Below are positions 1 to 10,352 of a DNA stretch of 64,000 nt, one piece after another. A model generated the notes under the pieces. That model saw only the letters and a program-made list of their open reading frames with translations, was not told the DNA's origin and made no database searches. The first letter of the stretch is position 1. Each line of letters begins with the position of its first letter. Origin of the DNA: Arachis hypogaea (taxonomy: Eukaryota > Streptophyta > Magnoliopsida > Fabales > Fabaceae); NCBI RefSeq assembly GCF_003086295.3, contig NC_092040.1, positions 2,852,001 to 2,916,000 on the forward strand, read 5' to 3'. Both the position numbers and the translations under genes were made by a program.

Positions 1-1080
1 TTATTTTAGAAAAAATGAATAAATAAATCTTATCCCAGTACTATTACAATTTTCTAAGTTCTTCCAAAAAAACATTGCTTTGTTTAGTGTTTGACAAAAA
101 TTAAAGTTGTGAATCTATTCCTTTACCGGTAACTGATTGACTCTTCTATAATTCTGCAAGTGAGAAGTTGAAGAGGAAGCCAATATTTAGCATCAAATAA
201 CCAATGACAAGAAGCAGAAACTCAGAGAAAATTAGCGATCTCAAGATAAAAATGGATGCCACGATGAATGAATCTCACCTCAACTAAACTGAATAGATGG
301 TTGCAAATGTTGTGAGAGTAAGATTGATAATGTTGTTCCTAGAGTTTGCAAAAGTTGTGAGAGTAAGATTGATAAAGTGAGCTCGGAGAGTGTGAGACAG
401 AGTAAGCTCGCGATGAGAGTTTGAGACAGAATTACCTAAAATTAGAGAAGAGAAGGGGCAACAGCCAAAAACAGCGAGGAGCAATGAATCAGAAACGACG
501 CACGGCGAGGAGGGGAGGAACCCTTCGCGACTGCGACGCCACGAGCTCAATTCAGCACTTCGTGCGATGGCGAGGGGAGAAGGAACGATACGAAGAGGGC
601 CGAGTAGAGCTTGCCCAAATGACAAAGGCATCCACGGTCTATCCCCGCCGGCGGCGACAACACCTTCTACCGGAGGAGAAGAGTTCGACGACAACTTTGA
701 AGAGGGATGAGGGTGAAAATGAGTTCATAGGTCAGGAGTGTGAATGAAGCTCGATAGGGTGGTGATGAAATTAGGGTTAACTCAATATTTTCGACGGAGA
801 ATTTTAAATTACAGACAGATTTTTCATCTGTAATAATTTAATGAAACACAGCGTTTTGTCTATTTAATTACGAACGGATTTTTCGTCTGTAACTATTTTC
901 CACGAAAAAAAATTAATTTTACCGACAGAATTATCGACGGATTCTGTTTTCCGTCTGTAATTTATGATAATTCATTTTGTTTGTTTTCCGACAAAAAATT
1001 CTTCTGAAATTTTGTCTGTATTTTCGTGGGATAAAATTCGTCGGAAATATCCGTCTGTAATAACTAGTTTTCTAGTAGTG
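1..1080. mobile_element. Terminal part of a CACTA (En/Spm) element
   Basis: The minus strand starting at 1080 reads CACTACTAGAAAAC, the classic CACTA terminal inverted repeat. It is followed inward, to about 780, by repeated subterminal motifs of the type CCGTCTGTAAT / ATTACAGACGG in both orientations. The base triplet just outside (1081-1083, taa) would be one copy of the 3-bp target duplication. The other terminus is not in the window, so the element should extend left of base 1. Positions 421-747 are GC-richer and hold an open frame of 108 codons with no recognisable domain, and 301-378 holds two copies of a 45-bp direct repeat. Whether bases 1-760 are element interior or flank is inferred. 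Confidence 0.6.
301..378. repeat. Two-copy 45-bp tandem repeat
   Basis: TTGCAAATGTTGTGAGAGT at 301 recurs as TTGCAAAAGTTGTGAGAGT at 346. Both copies continue with aagattgataa. The repeat probably lies inside the CACTA element. Confidence 0.7.
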
Positions 1081-2109
1081 TAAATTTTGATGTGAACTTT
1101 TACAAGTATTATTTTAAAAAAAAAAAGAATTTTTCGTTCTTAAAATTTAATAACTTTATGTCAAGTGATTCATTTAAAAAAAAATATTTTAATTGACGAA
1201 ATATTTATGAAAAATAAAAAAATTTAGAGGTTAAATTTTGTTCTAATATCTTTTTGTGTGTAGCTTTTAAATAGTTATTCCAATCTCACTACAAAAATTA
1301 AGATAAAAAACATAAGTCATTTGCTAAACACAAACTTTTTTATTATTTTTAAAAAATAAAATATTAAAATTATTGATTATTTTTGTCACGTTTTCAAATC
1401 AATTATAAACTTATTTATCGCTTGTATCTTTAAGAATTATTTTTGTCTGTAGTATAATCTTTTAAATACTTTTTTTATAGTTTATCTTGTTTTCTAATAT
1501 AAAACGATAAAATAAGTAGAGACGAATTTATAAATTTTAATATGGAGAGACTAAGTTTTAGAGGAATTTTTTAGTTATTCTTATTTTATTATATTTTTTA
1601 ATTACATAAAAATAATTTGGCTTAATATGTAATTATAAAGTTAATTTTTTAAAGGTTTTATCAATATATAAAGAAAATAATCTTATTTTTTTTTTTGTAA
1701 TTTTACTTTTAACATGACAATTACATAAAAAAACACAACAATATCAATAATATCAATAATACGTTACAAAATTATAAAATACCAATAGCATATAACGTCT
1801 TTAGTTAAGAACTTATCTCATAATTTATTAGTTAAAATTAGATTTTTCAAACATTTTAAAAATTTTAAAACTATCTTCTAAATTATTAATTATTTAAAAT
1901 GCACGATATCTTTATGGAATACAATATATAAATATTAAAATAAAATAATAATTAAAATAAATTATGATAAAAAAAATAAGGTAAAATATTTTTCTTTTAA
2001 ATACATTAATATTAAAAGAATATTTTTTTAAAATTTCAGTGAACTAAATAATTGAAATATAAATTTATCACATAATAAAAAATATTATGGATGTTATATA
2101 ATATTTTTA

Positions 2110-2148
<39 letters not shown>

Positions 2149-2651
2149 TATAATTTTTTAAAATTTTGAGGAAGTTGAGCTGCTGTTCGCCCCCCTTTGT
2201 ATCGTCCCTGAATGTAACCACATGAAACATATCCACCTCCAGATATACGAAAACCAATATACAAATCTAACAAATATATTTTCTTCCACAAAAACGTTAA
2301 TAAAGGAGTTAAAGCCACAATCAAGATGTCTTAGCCCTAAAAACGCTACAACATAAATCAATATGGTCAATGTATATTTTATTTAATTTATATATTTACG
2401 ATAATTATATAATTATTGTTATTATTATATATTATAATAATTATATATTTTTATGTTTAGTAAAAGGATCTTTTCAGATAACTGTATAATTATTGTTAAA
2501 ATTTTTTAACAATCAAATATAAGACGATTAATATTTATTTATTATTAATAAATATATTAATAATTATTTTTATTGTTACTAAAAATAAAATAAATAACCA
2601 TTAAAAGTAATTTATTTACACGTAAAATTAGTTTAACAAAAGAAAAAAGAG
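1081..2651. other. AT-rich intergenic DNA
   Basis: Very AT-rich, with poly(T)/poly(A) runs and no supportable gene. The only clear structure is the TA microsatellite at 2112-2147. A short GC-richer patch at 2170-2250 may be a transposon scrap but is not identifiable. Confidence 0.7.
2112..2147. repeat. (TA)n microsatellite
   Basis: About 18 uninterrupted TA units. Confidence 0.95.
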
Positions 2652-2812
2652 GAGTACTAAGAATCAGTAATTTTTGTGTTTTGTAATTATAAATTGGTCA
2701 TCAATAATATTTTTAATGGTGTGAGATTATATCTAATAATAAGAGATTATTTATTTTTTTTATAGTTAAATACTGGTTACAAAACACAAAAGTTGCTCGC
2801 CCTAAACTTTTT
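2652..2812. mobile_element. Probable MITE with imperfect inverted ends
   Basis: The left end (tttttgtgttttgtaattat) and the reverse complement of the right end (acttttgtgttttgtaacca) match over about 20 bp, and both are preceded by related sequence (gtactaagaatcagtaa / gtttagggcgagcaa). This layout and the internal caataatatttttaatggtgtgaga are typical of a MITE family frequent in legumes (recalled, not searched). No convincing target duplication was found. Confidence 0.55.
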
Positions 2813-2997
2813 CAAAAAAAAAATTGCACTAGCATTAGATAATTGAACTCGAGCAATTGCAATGCATGAAATTTGTTAATAAGATTCACCAATTTCCAAT
2901 ACAATAAACAAAAAGCATGTCAATTTAACAATAATAATCTTGTTATGTAAATATAAAAGCTTAATTAAAACTATTCATCTAGCCAAATTAATTAAAA

Positions 2998-3345
2998 CTA
3001 TTCATCATCAAACTTTAAATCCAAAATCTTCTGCACACGTATCTTTTTGCTAGAAGATGATCTAGGTCCGGGTGGCGGAGGGCAGCGTCGAGTCGCCGGA
3101 ATCTTGCTCTCCTCCGACGTTGGTGTCTTGTAACCCTCATCATCCTCGTCCATGTCCAACTCAGCTGGGCACTCCACCGCGATTTTGGGCAACTTTTCAT
3201 GGTTGGCCACGTCACCATGAAAATGTTGTGCAGGTGTAACGGCGGCGGCGGCGGCGGCGGCGGTAGCAACGTCGGCCGTTGTAGGAGTTTTAGTGTCACT
3301 AGAAGAAATTTGAAGGTGTTTAAGGGAGGCCTCAATGGTGTCCAT
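2998..3345 (-). CDS. SMR: SIAMESE-RELATED cyclin-dependent kinase inhibitor (SMR family)
   Basis: Intronless gene for a 115-residue protein. SIM/SMR proteins are plant-specific inhibitors that bind cyclin-CDK complexes in the nucleus, block mitotic entry and promote endoreduplication, often under stress or developmental control. Seen here is the family's central signature: an acidic stretch (DMDEDDEG, 64-71) followed by YKTPTSEESKIPATRRCPPPP (72-92), the KTPTS...KIP...CPPPP block shared by SMRs. A basic patch (SSSSKKIRVQK, 96-106) and an acidic C-terminus follow. Residues 29-35 are a run of seven alanines encoded by pure GCC repeats (3241-3261). The frame is open 21 codons further upstream (ATG at 3408), but MDTIEASLKHLQ is preferred because that upstream peptide is hydrophobic and unlike the family. 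Which SMR paralogue this is cannot be told. The family call is strong. Confidence 0.85.
   Translation of the reverse strand: MDTIEASLKHLQISSSDTKTPTTADVATAAAAAAAVTPAQHFHGDVANHEKLPKIAVECPAELDMDEDDEGYKTPTSEESKIPATRRCPPPPGPRSSSSKKIRVQKILDLKFDDE
3241..3261 (-). repeat. (GCC)7 trinucleotide repeat coding poly-Ala
   Basis: Seven perfect GGC units on the plus strand, read as Ala29-Ala35 of the SMR protein. Confidence 0.95.
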
Positions 3346-4521
3346 CTTAGAAGAACAAAACTCAAGACTGATTATTATGATTGCTTTGAGGGAGTTGGTA
3401 GGACTCAATTGTCAATATGCAAATAATATTGTAATTATGATTTTCCTTTTTTTTTTAGTGTTGAATTTGACTTTCTTTAATTAATTACAAGAGCCGTAGC
3501 TTTTAAAGCAACACGCAATTTTTTTCTCACGGTATTTTTTTTTCTTTCGGCCGACAAAAATTAATCCGTCGCGCATTTAAGTTTTATTTAAAAATATATT
3601 TTTTGTTATTGAATTATTATATATATAAAATAATATATAAATTTTAATATTTATTTAAATAAATTAATAAACTAAATAATTATTAAACTAATCCAGATTA
3701 AGAATACACAGATAATTAACATACACACGGCAACACATAAATCCTTTTTGCTTAATATTTTGAAGCTTATCAATTATTCAACAAGCCTTATTACTTGAAA
3801 TTTGATCCATAAAGAATAAAGATCCCAAAAAAGTAGTAGGTTCGTAAATAATTAATATAATCTAAATCCAAGTCAGTAAAAAATATTTTTCAATATTTAC
3901 ATGATTATTTTTTAAAAAAATTAAAAAAAATTCTGATGTGTGCTGTATCGTCAAAAAAATATAAATTAAAAGATATATAAGTACTTATTTATATATTTAT
4001 TTAAACTGATAAATAAATTATTATTAGATTAAATTGATATATTTGAGTGAAAAAAATATTTTTTTATAAAAAATATTTTTATTAAGTTTAAAATACGTTT
4101 GAATAAATTTAAAAAATATTTTTATTAAAAAAGTAAATTATTTATTTTTTAAAAAACTAATAATATCTTATTTTTAAAAAATAAAAACAAAAGAATTTTT
4201 AATATTTAAAAAATATTCTTAAAAAATCTATATATATAAAGTAGCCTTTGTTTATTAATAAAAAATACTTTTTTTTAAAATTAATTCAAATTAAATATTA
4301 AAAAATAAAATTTAAGAGACATAAAAATAGTATATTATTATTTTAATATGAATCCATTATCAAAATATATATAATGTATTTCAATTCAGTATTAAAAAGA
4401 ATGCAATAAATTTTGTCAAAAGACAATTAATACGAATTGATTTTATCCTTTAAATAAAAGGACAATCTTATCGCTTTTGTTAATCAAAATAACTCATTGA
4501 CTATATATATATGGAATAAAA
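3346..4521. other. Intergenic DNA upstream of the SMR gene
   Basis: AT-rich, with poly(T) tracts and many short TA-rich stretches (for example 3620-3660). It should hold the SMR promoter, but no element can be assigned with confidence. No gene is seen. Confidence 0.6.
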
Positions 4522-5003
4522 GGTTAAATTCGTTTTTGAAATATTATTTATTTTTTAAATTAGTTCTCAATTTTTTTAATCTAATTCATCTTTTAAAGAT
4601 TTTAAATTAATTATGTTGATCTTTTTATCATTTTTTTTTATTGATAGAGCTAAAATTTACTAACGTGACACGTTAAATAATATCATAATACATATTTTAA
4701 AAATTTTAATAAGCTGTTAATATAATAAGTTTATGAAACTAAATCAAATCAAAATCTAATTGAAGAAAGATCTTAAAGTATTGGAATATTTTAATTTATG
4801 ATTGATTTAATTTAATTTCACAAACTTATTATGCTAGCTGCTAATTAAGATTATTAAGTGTGTGTTGTAGTATCACATTAGCAAAGGAAGTGGTGAAAGA
4901 ACTAACATGACTAAGTTAAAGTATTTGAAAGACGAACTTGATTAAAAAACCTTTAAAGAACGAATTTGAAGAACGAATATTCTTTTAAAGATCAATTTAA
5001 TCA
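4522..5003. mobile_element. Foldback / long inverted-repeat element
   Basis: The two halves are diverged inverted copies. The left arm has taatataataagtttatgaaact near 4720-4742; the right arm has atttcacaaacttattatgct near 4815-4836. The outer ends pair as ggttaaattcgtt against the reverse complement of aattgatcttt/aattcgttcttt. Arms of roughly 200 bp with a short centre suggest a Mutator-type or foldback MITE. Boundaries are approximate and no target duplication was confirmed. Confidence 0.5.
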
Positions 5004-5195
5004 TTTACTCATATTAGAAGATAAAAAGTCAATTCTATGGTGCTTATGAATTGTTGCCTAAATTTTGTCTAATATTTCTTTTGTAATAAATTTTCATTTT
5101 TAAAAATTATTTTTTTATATTATTAAATTAAAAATTAATTTTTAACTTTTTAGATAAGTAGACACCATTTTTTAAGCACCATAGTATTCACCAAG

Positions 5196-5204
5196 ATAAA
5201 ATTA
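5196..5204 (+). repeat. Left target-site duplication of the outer MULE
   Basis: ATAAAATTA, identical to 7842-7850. Confidence 0.85.
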
Positions 5205-5262
5205 GAGTATTTACTCATTTCGGTCCCCAAAAAATTTCGGACCAGACACTTTAGTCCCCAAC

Positions 5263-5271
5263 TAAAATTAA
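5263..5271 (+). repeat. Left target-site duplication of the inner MULE
   Basis: TAAAATTAA, identical to 6623-6631. Confidence 0.9.
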
Positions 5272-6622
5272 GGGTTAAGTACTGAAATCGTCCTAACGTC
5301 TTGGGTCAAAATCAAAATCGTCTCAGATCTTTTTTTGTTATTAAAATCATCCTCAACGTTACAAAACGTTATAAAATTGTCCTTTTCCACTTTTATTTTA
5401 TTTTATTTTATTATATTACCCTTCATTATTAATAAAAATAATTAAAAATAATATTAAAAAATTAAAACAAACCCCACCCCATCCCCTCGACCCCCCTCCC
5501 CTCCCACCCCTCAACCCTCCCCCTCTACTCTCCCTCCTGCCTCCCCCCTCCCTCACCCTCCCGTAATCCCCTCAGCCCACTCCTTCACCCTCCACCCCTT
5601 ACCCCTCCCCCCTCCCGTAACTCCCTCACTCACCCTCCTGTAACCCCTTCAGCCCACTCCCTTACCCCTACCCCTCATCCCTCACCCATCACCTCACTCC
5701 CGACTCCCTTCACTCCCTCACCCCCTCACCCCACTCCCATAACCCCCTCCTCCAAAACCCACCACCACTTCCACCTCAAAAAAATCATAACTCATAAAAT
5801 CAGAACTCAAAAAATCAGAATAATCAAAACTCAGCAACAATAATCAACAAATTCAGCAACAACAATAATCAAAACTCAGCAAAACTTAGCAATAAGCAAT
5901 AATCAAAACTCAGCAATAAGTAATAATCAAAACTCAGTAACAACTCACAAAAAATTCAAAAATTCTACAACAAAAATTCAGTTCAAAGAAGAAGAGTGGT
6001 GGATCACAAGCAGCAGGGCGGCGGTGCAGCGATGCGACGGTGCAGCGGTGGCGGCGGCAGCGAAGATCGGTGGCGTCCATGAAGACCAGTGGCGGCAGCG
6101 AGGACCCTTCCCCTTCCCCCTCTTCTTCCTGAAACCCCATCCCCCTCTTCTCCCTTCGCATTCCCTTCCCTCTTTCCCCGAGGAGCAGAGCGGCGGCGGT
6201 AGCGAAGAGCGGCGGCGGTAATGAAGATCGGTGGCGACAGCGAGGAGAGAAGAAGAAGAAGAAGGAGGTGGTGGTGCGTTGTGGTAGGGCGGCAAGGCGG
6301 TGGGTGGCGGTGCGGCGGTCCCCTTCCCTCCCCCTCCCCCTCCCCCTCGCCCCCGCCCCCGCCCCCTTTTTCTCGCCTCCCCTTTCTTTCTCTCTCCACC
6401 CCCCTTCTCTGATCTATCCCTTTCTTTCCTTTCTTTTTATTTATTTTATATTTATTTTATTTTATAATTTTTTAATGAGGGTAGTTTGGTAATAAAAAAA
6501 TTGGTAAAAAGGATGATTTTAAAGCGTTTTTGAACGTTGAGGATGATTTTAATAATAAAAAAAGGTCGGGGACGAATTATATTTTGACCCAAGACGTTAG
6601 GGACGATTTCAATACTTAACCC
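5272..6622. mobile_element. Second MULE-type element nested in the outer one
   Basis: The left end reads GGGTTAAGTACTGAAATCGT; the right end on the minus strand reads GGGTTAAGTATTGAAATCGT. The inverted repeats continue for more than 100 bp (cctaacgtcttgggtcaaaat, then the aaaatcatcctcaacgtt / aacgttgaggatgatttt pair). An exact 9-bp duplication TAAAATTAA flanks the element (5263-5271 and 6623-6631). It sits only 67 bp inside the left end of the outer element, so it inserted later. The interior is low-complexity: a C-rich block (5466-5760), adenine/CA-rich repeats (5780-5990) and GGC/GAG repeats (6010-6410). Open frames there are repeat artefacts, and no transposase is present. Confidence 0.85.
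5466..5765. repeat. C-rich low-complexity block
   Basis: About 300 bp in which the plus strand is almost G-free and dominated by runs of 3-6 C separated by T, A or short spacers (units like CCCTCACC and CCCCTCCC). The minus strand is correspondingly G-run rich. A similar shorter block lies at 6318-6370. Confidence 0.9.
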
Positions 6623-6631
6623 TAAAATTAA
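6623..6631 (+). repeat. Right target-site duplication of the inner MULE
   Basis: TAAAATTAA, identical to 5263-5271. Confidence 0.9.
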
Positions 6632-7841
6632 TTACTCGATTGGTTCCTAACAATTAACTCTGTCAGTCACTTAGGTCATTTGCTCCGTCAACTCTAACGG
6701 AGGACAAAATAGTTCCTGACAATTCTAACAAGGGACAAAATGACCTCTAACTCCCTCTGTTCAGAAACGACACTGTTCTCTCCTGATTTCTATTATATCT
6801 CGCATAATCCTAACAGTCTAACACTGCAACTTCAAGCTACATGTACACACTCTGCAACTTCAATGTCCATAAGAAAAAATATCCATAACTTGTTCTCAAT
6901 CAATTCATATTCATGAAACTAATGACTATGTCTCTCAAGTTAATGTCGTCTTCAATGGATCTCATTAATCTAGAGAGCAAGTCCAGTTTGTTAAGATCCG
7001 TCGTCATCGTTGCTATCTCCCTCCTCCCGTGCTCTATCATCTCATTGGTCGCATTATCCACTACTCCAATCGCTTCCTTATCTTCTTCTTCGAATCTATA
7101 TTCAGTAATCACTTCAGTTTTCATATGAGCGGTGACGGTGACATTTCTCATTGTACTGATAGTTTGGATGCGAGGTCAAAGTTGTCTGCTAGCTTGGACT
7201 CTGGGAGAGAAGGAATGAAGCACTCGGGGTCCATTCTAAATGAGATTTTTTCATATGATGTCTAAGGAGAATCTTCTTGTGATGTGCTAATCTCCAACAA
7301 TCTATATTGCTTGCTGAAGAGTGGAAAAAGATGTACTCTTGCAGTAGTTGTAGAACTTGATCTTGAAGATGTGGTGGACGTTGTCGGGGTTGGATGTGGA
7401 TGCTTCTAGTGAACGAAGTGCGGAAGAGGTGGGTATATCAGTCACATAAATTTAGAAAGTGTGTGATTCATGACATGTTGAGGTTAGTGCGACACGCGTG
7501 GAATTTACACCATGACTTGATCTTGGAACTAAAGATAATGAAGGAGAAAATGGAGAAGAAGACTATGATGGTGAAAAAGAAGAGTATGAATGTTATAGTT
7601 ATACGAGATATGATGAAAATTGGAGGAAAATGGTGTCGTTTATGAGGAGAGTTGGCCAGGGACTATTTTGTCCGTTGTTAGAATTGTCATAAATCATTTT
7701 GTCCTCTATTTGAGTTGACAGAACAAAGAATCTAAGTGACTAATAAAATTAATTGTTAAAAATTAATTGAATAATTAATTTTAATTAGAGACTAAAGTGT
7801 TTAGTTCAAAATTATTTGGAGACCAAGATAGATAAATACTC

Positions 7842-7850
7842 ATAAAATTA
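7842..7850 (+). repeat. Right target-site duplication of the outer MULE
   Basis: ATAAAATTA, identical to 5196-5204. Confidence 0.85.
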
Positions 7851-9608
7851 TTATTGTTATCTACTCACAATATAAAACTATTTTAAAATTTCAACCAGTT
7901 AAACTCGAGTACTTGGTTGGTAGTGGGGCGCGCAAATTAAATCTTTATTTTTAATTGTTAAAATTAAAGGATGATGATAATATTTAATTGGAAAAAATAA
8001 AAGAAAAATGATAAGATATTGAAAAGTGTTGGCTTTTGCCGTTTTGTCATGTGTTTTCTTTTTTTTTTTTTTTGTCTTGGGGTTTTTGTGGTTAAGACTA
8101 GAGAGAGTAGAAGGGGAAGATGGGCCTTAGAAACTTATTTTGGGCCTTTAATGCTTACTTTGAGGTATTAATCATGGATTTTCCATTTGGACAGGGATAG
8201 CTCATTACTAACGCAACCAAACACACCCAGAACTAAGTCCCAAAAGAAACACACACCCCCCAAACAATTCGTACGAATGGTGGCCTCACATACTTACAAT
8301 AATACGATCAGTCCAAGAAAAAAAAACTCACAAAAATACCAAAATATTATCTATATTAGCGGCAGATTACTCTTTAGCATACCGACCTAGAAGATACGGT
8401 GGAAAACAAAACAAAATAAGCAACATGGATATGGAATAGCTTAATAAAAGAAAGAGACTTATTTCTTAATATCTTGTTTCCCCTTCCTATGCTTCCTATG
8501 TCTATCCGATTGAAAAAAATGGTTTATTTAAAACGATTTGATTCAGTTTCGATTTAATTTGTTAAATTGGTGGGTTCTTTTAACATGACTCATTATTGCT
8601 TATTAAATATTTTAAAAATATTTTTGTTATTAACAAATTAAAAAAATATATCAGTAATTTAATAACTTGAGAATATTTTTCATGACTTACTCTAATAAAA
8701 TTTAAAGAGAGATGAAATTTTGTTACCTAAATCTCTGGTGTTGGATAGTGTGATTTTGAGGGCTCAATAAATGCAAAGATAAGAGTAGTAAATTGTACTG
8801 CGCAAAATATTTGTTCAACTGCCAACAATATTGCTAATTAATTACTAATCACCACTGGGATCTATTCAGTCTCTGGACTCCATGCCATGGTCATGCCATC
8901 AATTACTACACTGCTCTCTCTTACTCATCAATAGGTTACAATAAACTGAATGAATTTGAGTCAAATAGTTTCTTCGCTCGTTTAATTTGTTTAAGTAAAT
9001 ATTAAGCGTTTAAATTTTGTTTTGTATATATAAAAATTTATTGATATATTATAGACTTTTAAATAGAGTTTAAATTTATGACGAATTAATTTTTAATTAA
9101 CTTATCAGACTAAAAAATATCGTAGACAAAAAAAATTACAATAAACAAATTTTTAATTTTCAATTTATTTTCTAATAAATAAATATATTAATTTTATCTC
9201 CTTATCTTTTCAATGAAATTATTTAAATACTATAACAAGTAGCGTTAGTGTTCTTTCTTTTTGTAATAAAAAAATTCTAATCTAATTCTAAGTTCAAATT
9301 TTCTGTAATATACGTGTATTATTATTTTATTGATCCGACTATCCTAGTTCTCAAGTCGTTGTATGTAGGTTATTTTACTCACAAGACAATGAATACATGT
9401 AAAAAGTATTTTGTCTTCCCAAGGAAACTTGGTCTTCGGCACGCTAGTTAGTCTTTTTGCCAGGCCAAGGAAATAACCTAATAAAGGTAACAAATGTAAA
9501 TATTTATTATAATTTACACGGCATTCCGCTTCCTCTCCATCTCAAAGGTCTTGGGTTCAAGTCCTACTAGCTACAATCAAAAAAAAAAAAATTGGTAAAT
9601 ATGTAAGA
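7851..9608. other. Intergenic DNA
   Basis: No supportable gene. About 8960-9130 carries a degenerate repeat (motifs aagtaaatatta, tttaaatagagttta, gacgaattaatt) that recurs near 52900-53030 and 57400-57480. A poly(T) run is at 8060-8076 and a poly(A) run at 9578-9591. Near 9546-9567 the phrase ggtcttgggttcaagtcc resembles a tRNA/SINE B-box but is not enough to call a tRNA. Confidence 0.6.
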
Positions 9609-10352
9609 TAGGGATGTCAATGGGGCGGAGCAGAGGCGGAAAATGCTTCCCTGCTCCTCGTTCCCGTCCCCAGAATTGATCCCCATTCCCGTCCCGATTC
9701 CCGTTATGGGGGGATAATCATCCCCATCCTTATTTTCTGCGTTCTCCGTATTTTTTACGGGGCCCAATTCTTCATCTCCCTATGTTAAACATTTATATAA
9801 AAAATTATAGTAAAAAATAATGTAAAAAAACAAAAACAAATTACAAACATTATTACAAACATATCTTGTCCAAGATTATAAGTCCAGAAATACAACATAG
9901 CAAATCATAGTCCATAAAGGGGTAAGCACTGAGCAGGAAGAGTGGCCGGTAGCGACTGACGAGGGGGTATGCTATTATGCCTGTGACTGTGGACACAACT
10001 ATGGGGGATTTGGAGTTTTAAACTTTTCTAGAAAGTTGGGGCTTGAAAACGGTGCTAAGTAGAATAGTAGGAGAGAATTGAAGACATTCAATAAGGTAGG
10101 GTTAAGGTTTTCAATAGGCAAAATTATGAAAAAGTTCCTATATTAGAAATAAATTAAGGATATTTAAATAAACTCAAGAATTCGGGGAATTATCGGAGAC
10201 GGGGCGGGGATCCCCGTTCGGGTCCCCGCGCCTGTCTCGAGGGGATTTTAGTCCCATCCCTATCCCTACAGAGAAAATTCCTCGCCTTCGGGTCCCCATT
10301 CGGGGCACTCCCCGCAGGGATCCCCGCGCTTCGGAGAATTTTGACACCTCTA
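9609..10352. mobile_element. hAT-type non-autonomous element
   Basis: It starts TAGGGATGTCAATGGGGCGG and ends, on the minus strand, TAGAGGTGTCAAAATTCTCC. The shared TAG(G/A)G(A/G)TGTCAA end is typical of plant hAT elements. The flanking 8-mers ATGTAAGA (9601-9608) and ATGTGAGG (10353-10360) match at six of eight positions, fitting an old 8-bp duplication. Both termini are G/C-rich, with repeated ggggatccccg-type motifs. No transposase frame is present. Length is 744 bp. Confidence 0.75.

Larger units (their letters stand above)
5205..7841. mobile_element. Non-autonomous MULE-type element (outer), interrupted
   Basis: The ends are inverted repeats: GAGTATTTACTCATTTCGGT on the left, and GAGTATTTATCTATCTTGGT when the right end is read on the minus strand. 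Similarity continues for roughly 150-200 bp, including the motifs actaaagtgt, agtcactta and ggacaaaat. The 9-bp sequence ATAAAATTA occurs immediately outside both ends (5196-5204 and 7842-7850), the target-duplication length of Mutator-like elements. Without the inner insertion and its target-site copy the element is about 1.28 kb. Its interior carries a minus-strand open frame at 6900-7151 (83 codons) with no recognised domain, possibly a captured gene piece. No transposase is present. Confidence 0.8.

Noticed and set aside
284..747. Overlapping open frames of 136 and 108 codons on opposite strands
   Set aside because: No domain, low complexity, lies within or beside a CACTA end; neither shows coding character.
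5934..6492. Many overlapping frames rich in Arg, Gly, Pro and Ser
   Set aside because: They are produced by GGC/GAG/CCT repeats inside the inner MULE and occur in several frames on both strands.
6900..7645. Frames of 83 codons on both strands in the outer MULE
   Set aside because: No recognisable family. Possibly a captured fragment, but not supportable as a gene.
8187..8390. 67-codon plus-strand frame
   Set aside because: No domain and no gene context; composition matches intergenic DNA.
9546..9567. tRNA-like B-box (gggttcaagtcc)
   Set aside because: No cloverleaf, A-box or acceptor stem could be formed around it, so no tRNA is called. A SINE remnant is possible but unproven.
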